Below are positions 55,585 through 59,000 of a DNA stretch of 59,000 nucleotides, piece after piece (the first letter of the stretch is position 1; every line of letters begins with the position of its first letter). This DNA comes from Adiantum capillus-veneris (lineage: Eukaryota; Streptophyta; Polypodiopsida; Polypodiales; Pteridaceae): assembly GCA_014529385.2 (NCBI GenBank), contig CM043942.1, forward strand, positions 113,060,141 through 113,119,140. Direction: 5' to 3'. A model generated the notes under the pieces. It was not told the DNA's origin and did no database searches. It saw nothing but the letters and a program-made list of their open reading frames with translations. The translations under genes and the position numbers were made by a program.

Positions 55585-55824
55585 CTTGCGGGAGTCAAGC
55601 CAGACAGAGTCGAGGGGCTTGAAGTCAAGAGGGGAGAAAGGGCAGTCGAGGAGGGCCCAGGCGCGCAGCTGAGAGGAGGCAAAGCCTGGAATGATGATGG
55701 CCGAAATCTTGAGCTCTGCAGCTGCTGATTCTGCTTCTGCTTCTGCCCCTTGCGCCAAAGCTGCTGCGCTGCTCATGAAAAGCAGCTCCACCAACATGCG
55801 CACCCACAATGACGACGTCATCAT
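55585..55824 (-). CDS. PSAT: PSAT exon 1 (start codon, signal peptide, N-terminal LCAT region)
   Basis: Eighty codons from ATG at 55824, ending in phase 0 at a GTGCAC donor. The N-terminus has a hydrophobic stretch (MLVELLFMSSAAALAQG) that looks like a signal peptide or anchor. An acidic Ala/Glu linker follows, then the conserved PSAT block IIPGFASSQLRAW, LDCPFSPLDF and a VWLD motif. In-frame ATGs at 55821 and 55797 are alternative starts; the third would give a more compact signal peptide. A (CT)n(CA)n microsatellite lies about 165 bp into the following intron. Open frame past the donor is intronic and low complexity. Confidence 0.9.
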
Positions 55825-55927
55825 TGCCCGAAAAAACTCAAATACAAGTACATTTAAGTTTTACAAGAGACCGCAAGCTCAAGAGAGCTCAAGCTTCAAA
55901 GATCCCATTTGAACGAACTTGCCCGTG

Positions 55928-55935
55928 TGATATAG
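55928..55935 (-). promoter_or_regulatory. possible TATA box of PSAT
   Basis: CTATATCA on the minus strand, about 104-111 bp upstream of the exon 1 ATG. Position and sequence fit a TATA element with a short 5' UTR, but there is no independent support. Confidence 0.25.
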
Positions 55936-55987
55936 GGTCAAGGGGCCATTCAAAAGCCACCCCTTGAAAGGGGATTGGCCTGCACCA

Positions 55988-56198
55988 GTTTTTGGCTTTC
56001 TAAAAGAAACCTTTAATGTTCGGCTGGGTTAGGGGGACTTTCATAGGTGTCAGTGCACAATGGAGACTTACCATTGTTTTAGAATGCTAAAGTGAAGTTT
56101 CAATTACATAATTTTACACACACACACACAAGATATATGTTTTTTGGCTTTCTAAAAGAAACCCTTAGTGTTGTGTTGGGTTAGGGAGACTCCTTTCA
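55988..56198. repeat. direct repeat pair, about 59 bp, 152 bp apart
   Basis: TTTTTGGCTTTCTAAAAGAA and the following sequence to about GGGTTAGGG.GACT at 55988-56046 recur at 56140-56198 with a few changes. Both are upstream of PSAT. Confidence 0.7.
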
Positions 56199-56859
56199 TT
56201 TCACATCTTGACATGATGGAGATTTCTATGGAGACTTCTATACTCTTTATAATGCATCTTAAGATTTTCAAAGAAGGAGAGGACGATTCAAGTGTCACTC
56301 CCTAGTTCATTTCAAAAAACACTTTACAAAACATATAATCTAAAATGCAAAAGTAAAAGATAAGATTCTAAGAAATGACATCCATTTCCTTTTCTTTATT
56401 CCCTTCGCGAACCATTAGAAGTGTGGTTTCTACAGGTCTTTCATACAGTACCCGACCATGTCGGTGAAGGTGTGCATTTTGACTTGCCACAACCACCTAC
56501 ACATGACGACAATGCCTTTGGGGCTTCATGATGTGCTACCCTAGGTATGTTTTAAAATTCCTGATAGCCTTGATGGAGGTGAAGAAGATAGTGACAACCA
56601 TGTGGAAGTGTAAATGATTGAGCATTCCTCCCTTCTCAAGTGCAAAACAAACCCCTCACACACTCTCTACTGTTGCAACTTATCGCTCTACCAACGGAGG
56701 GGCTTGCTTCATCCATGCAGATCTTGTACGATGCATTTCTCTTAACCTTTCCCTATCACTAGTGACATCAACGCATTGTCGCTTACAAGCCATGATGTTC
56801 CTTGTGTCCACATTGCTAGTGCTCATACTGGCCTTTTGCTTCATATCTCTAATCATCCT

Positions 56860-57830
56860 CAGCTACGGTGATGATGACCATGCGAGAGGTTTGCAGAAAA
56901 GCGCCTTTGATCAGACAAGTTAACCCACACATGAACCCACGTACGTGCTGGTAGACATTCCAGCTTGAGGATAACATCTTTATAATGCGAGATATACTCG
57001 AGCAGTGTCTTATGTTGATGCATACAACACTTATTCCATGCGGTCCAATTTTTGTTCTTCTCATTGGTAGGCATAACTTCTTTTCTTAAAACACATCCTT
57101 GAAGACAATCTATGTGCGCAATATGATGCCCTTCTCCTTGAGCGACATCCACCATTTACATGCTTTACCTTCTAGTGTTAAACTAGTTTACTGCCTTTGC
57201 TGCATCTAAAGTCCGCCGCAGATCGTGAATACCATCCCATTTACTCGGAAAGATATTTACCACATCCTTGTTGCGCTCTTTCTCCTCCCCTTGAAAAATC
57301 GATGGCTTTATGTTTTTCAACAAATCATCCTCTTTCTAAGTGAGAATTGGCAACAAACTGTCTAGATTGGAGCCTTTCTCTGGCATGCCAGGGGTTAGAT
57401 TTTCAAGCCTAGTGCCTTTAAAAAATCAAAGGTGGCTCACTTGTAGGGCCCATGGCCTGCTAATGCATATATTGCACTACTGGATTAGATAGTTTAGTGA
57501 CATTCTCACTCAAACATGTAAAATTTGTTTCCAAAATAGACATGTGTGCTTGCTTTGCTCTAAACTATTGCATATCAAGCAATTCTATGATGTCATCCGT
57601 GCAAGTTGTGGTGTAGGTTCCCTCCAAGAGAGTAGCCAATTGTGGTGCAACATCAGGCCCAACAAGCGCAGGGTTGTCAAAGTTGAAAGAATGATGTATG
57701 TTTATGTCTGAATCATGGTGCAATGTAGTGTTAAAAGGAAAGAAAATGAATGCCTTGGGAAACAACTGCCTTCCAAAGCTTTTTTGAAGCACTGACAAGC
57801 AACAGAGGGCAATTAGATGGCTTGCCATCA
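56860..57830 (-). pseudogene. degenerate Ty3/gypsy gag fragment upstream of PSAT
   Basis: The minus strand reads FQGEEKERNKDVVNIF, SKWDGIHDLRRTLDAAKAVN, then past several stops WTAWNKC, LLEYISHYKDVILKLECLP and ARTWVHVWVNL. This is the order of a retrotransposon gag (the Y-x-x-x-F-x-x-L segment followed by the F-x-x-GL position). A long preceding segment (57565-57830) has DDIIELLDMQ and may be its N-terminus. Heavily mutated. Confidence 0.55.
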
Positions 57831-58147
57831 AATTTTATTGAGGCTGATTTCGCCTTTACCTTCCATCTTGAAAATTCCAGCCAAATTATCTTTTGTAACT
57901 TTGAATGCCTTTGGAAGCTACACCACTGGCCTTGCAAGCTTTCAAAAAGTATGTTTGCACTAATTGCAATGCCTTACTGTAATATGGTGGAATTTATTAC
58001 TTGTCAGAGAGGTTATCTCCAAAACCAATGTGACGCCTCGCATGGGAATAGGCCCTTGGCTACCACAAAAGACCAAAAAATAATGTCTTGTGCCCTTTAG
58101 ATGTGAGCCCAAGGCACCTCAAAGCGATGGCGATTTGTTGCAGTAGC

Positions 58148-58149
<2 letters not shown>

Positions 58150-58203
<54 letters not shown>
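58150..58203. repeat. (GA)n microsatellite
   Basis: Uninterrupted GA dinucleotides, about 54 bp. Confidence 0.97.
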
Positions 58204-58206
<3 letters not shown>

Positions 58207-58305
58207 GGTGCTCGAAGGGTGGTGCCACAGAAACGAGAAAGCTTATGTAGGGCTACACAAATCCACAAATCCAAAAAGTCACCAATTTGGCAGAGGTTTG
58301 AAATG

Positions 58306-58308
<3 letters not shown>

Positions 58309-58338
<30 letters not shown>
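58309..58338. repeat. (GT)n microsatellite
   Basis: Uninterrupted TG dinucleotides, about 30 bp. Confidence 0.97.
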
Positions 58339-58339
<1 letters not shown>

Positions 58340-58787
58340 CCTCTTGCACACACCGACCTTGAAGCACTTCTTCGTCTTCTTCTTCTCCACGACCACGGTT
58401 GCAAAAAATGTCCAAATTAGAACTTTCAACTCATGCTCTAATACTAGTGAGAGGTCTAGTGCCAAGGAACCAAGTGCTCGTCCGAGCCATCACTATCTAT
58501 TTTTATTGATAGACCCCCATGTTGGTTCCCCACTGGGTCGTGCCCGACCTTTGGCCTCACACCCCTCCATGCCCTTGCGGCTTTGATGCCCTACTCTAGC
58601 ATACATTGGCACATACACACCATGCCCAATTAAACCAAACAAGACATGATTAATGGCATGCTAGTTTACACTTGTAGAACAACTTTGATACACTTCACTC
58701 TCAAGGCCATCAACAACAATGCATAATGTCTCCTTCTCCTCAACCTCACATCTCACCTTACCCAACGTAAACCCGTCCCGTCATTTG

Positions 58788-58810
58788 CCCCCCCCCCCCC
58801 CCCCCCCCCC
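58788..58810. repeat. poly-C tract
   Basis: About 23 consecutive C residues. Similar homopolymer runs occur at 12746-12770 (C) and 31054-31067 (G). Confidence 0.95.
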
Positions 58811-59000
58811 TCCCTCTTTCTCGTCGCGCCCGATCAAAAAAAAAACAAAAACTAGTTTCATGCCCATATCCATGTTGTCATGCTTCACCATAAGCACTTG
58901 ATTGCTCCAGCCTCATCGCAACCTATGAGTAGCCAAGACCCCAACTAGACACCCTCAAGTGCTAGAGGTAGAGAAGTAAGTACTTGCATATGTGCACGAG

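Larger units (their letters stand above)
8959..55824 (-). other. PSAT: PSAT gene (phospholipid:sterol O-acyltransferase), 7 exons, 3' end off window
   Basis: This is the host gene that frames the window. The plant enzyme moves an acyl chain from a phospholipid to a sterol to make sterol esters and belongs to the LCAT family, acting at the ER/microsomal membrane. Seven exons are seen on the minus strand: 55824-55585, 10533-10398, 10314-10170, 9828-9659, 9571-9495, 9407-9206 and 9118-8959. All introns are GT-AG, and junction phases are 0,1,2,1,0,1,2 and mutually consistent. The conceptual product runs about 376 residues without a stop and matches my recollection of Arabidopsis PSAT1 end to end, with no gap or overlap at junctions. 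The serine nucleophile sits in AHSMG at about residue 194. The catalytic Asp and His of this family lie in the C-terminal part, which is absent here. Intron 1 is about 45 kb and transposon-filled; introns 2-6 are 83-341 bp. Exon identity is strong; expression is unknown. Confidence 0.9.
57840..59000. other. unassigned right flank
   Basis: Apart from the microsatellites, no gene or element was recognised. Confidence 0.4.

Noticed and set aside
55585-55824. Exon 1 as part of a separate PSAT pseudogene copy
   Set aside because: No other PSAT sequence is near it, it ends exactly where exon 2 at 10533 begins, and the phases match.

Overview
This is a stretch of nuclear DNA from a land plant with a large, repeat-rich genome. 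It has a plant-type phospholipid:sterol acyltransferase gene with GT-AG introns, nested Ty3/gypsy LTR retrotransposons primed by initiator-Met tRNA, a hAT transposon, non-LTR (LINE) remnants and many long (CT)n/(GA)n microsatellites. A fern is my best guess because of the giant intron and microsatellite load, but the sequence alone does not prove it.

The only host gene I can support is on the minus strand: PSAT (LCAT-like phospholipid:sterol O-acyltransferase). Exon 1 lies at 55585-55824. Exons 2-7 are clustered at 10533-8959. All splice sites are GT-AG, codon phases match at every junction, and the joined frame (about 376 residues) is open. Intron 1 is therefore about 45 kb and fills most of the window. 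The C-terminal part of the enzyme (roughly 250 residues in the Arabidopsis protein) is not in the window. It should lie beyond the left edge after an intron of at least 8.9 kb.

Intron 1 is a stack of nested transposons whose order can be read from target-site duplications (TSDs). From left to right: (i) 11.7-15.1 kb holds LINE and LTR debris, including a solo LTR. (ii) 15129-29940 is element H, a decayed plus-strand chromodomain Ty3/gypsy element (TSD TTTCC). Its gag is split by an LTR fragment, and it carries nested element G (22086-29023, minus, TSD TACTT), the best-preserved retrotransposon here. (iii) 31.0-54.4 kb holds pieces of a plus-strand gypsy derivative (D), split by a minus-strand LINE. 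The LINE is itself split by element A (33763-39078, TSD GCTAA) and element B (40014-46893, TSD CCTGT). B carries a complete hAT transposon (40954-44949, 8-bp TSD ATCACAAT). (iv) The 3' LTR of D is split by element C (49547-54313), one LTR of which carries a 173-bp hAT-type MITE (50362-50534, 8-bp TSD AGATAAAT).

Elements A, C and D are internally deleted gypsy derivatives that lack the reverse transcriptase core. They keep a shared RNase H-to-integrase linker and a chromodomain-like tail. A and C also share a conserved 5' leader; D was not compared there because its 5' end was not found. Element B has no recognisable gag or pol. The flanks (1-8.9 kb and 55.9-59 kb) hold three LINE 3' tails, simple repeats, a degenerate gag fragment and otherwise unrecognised noncoding sequence.
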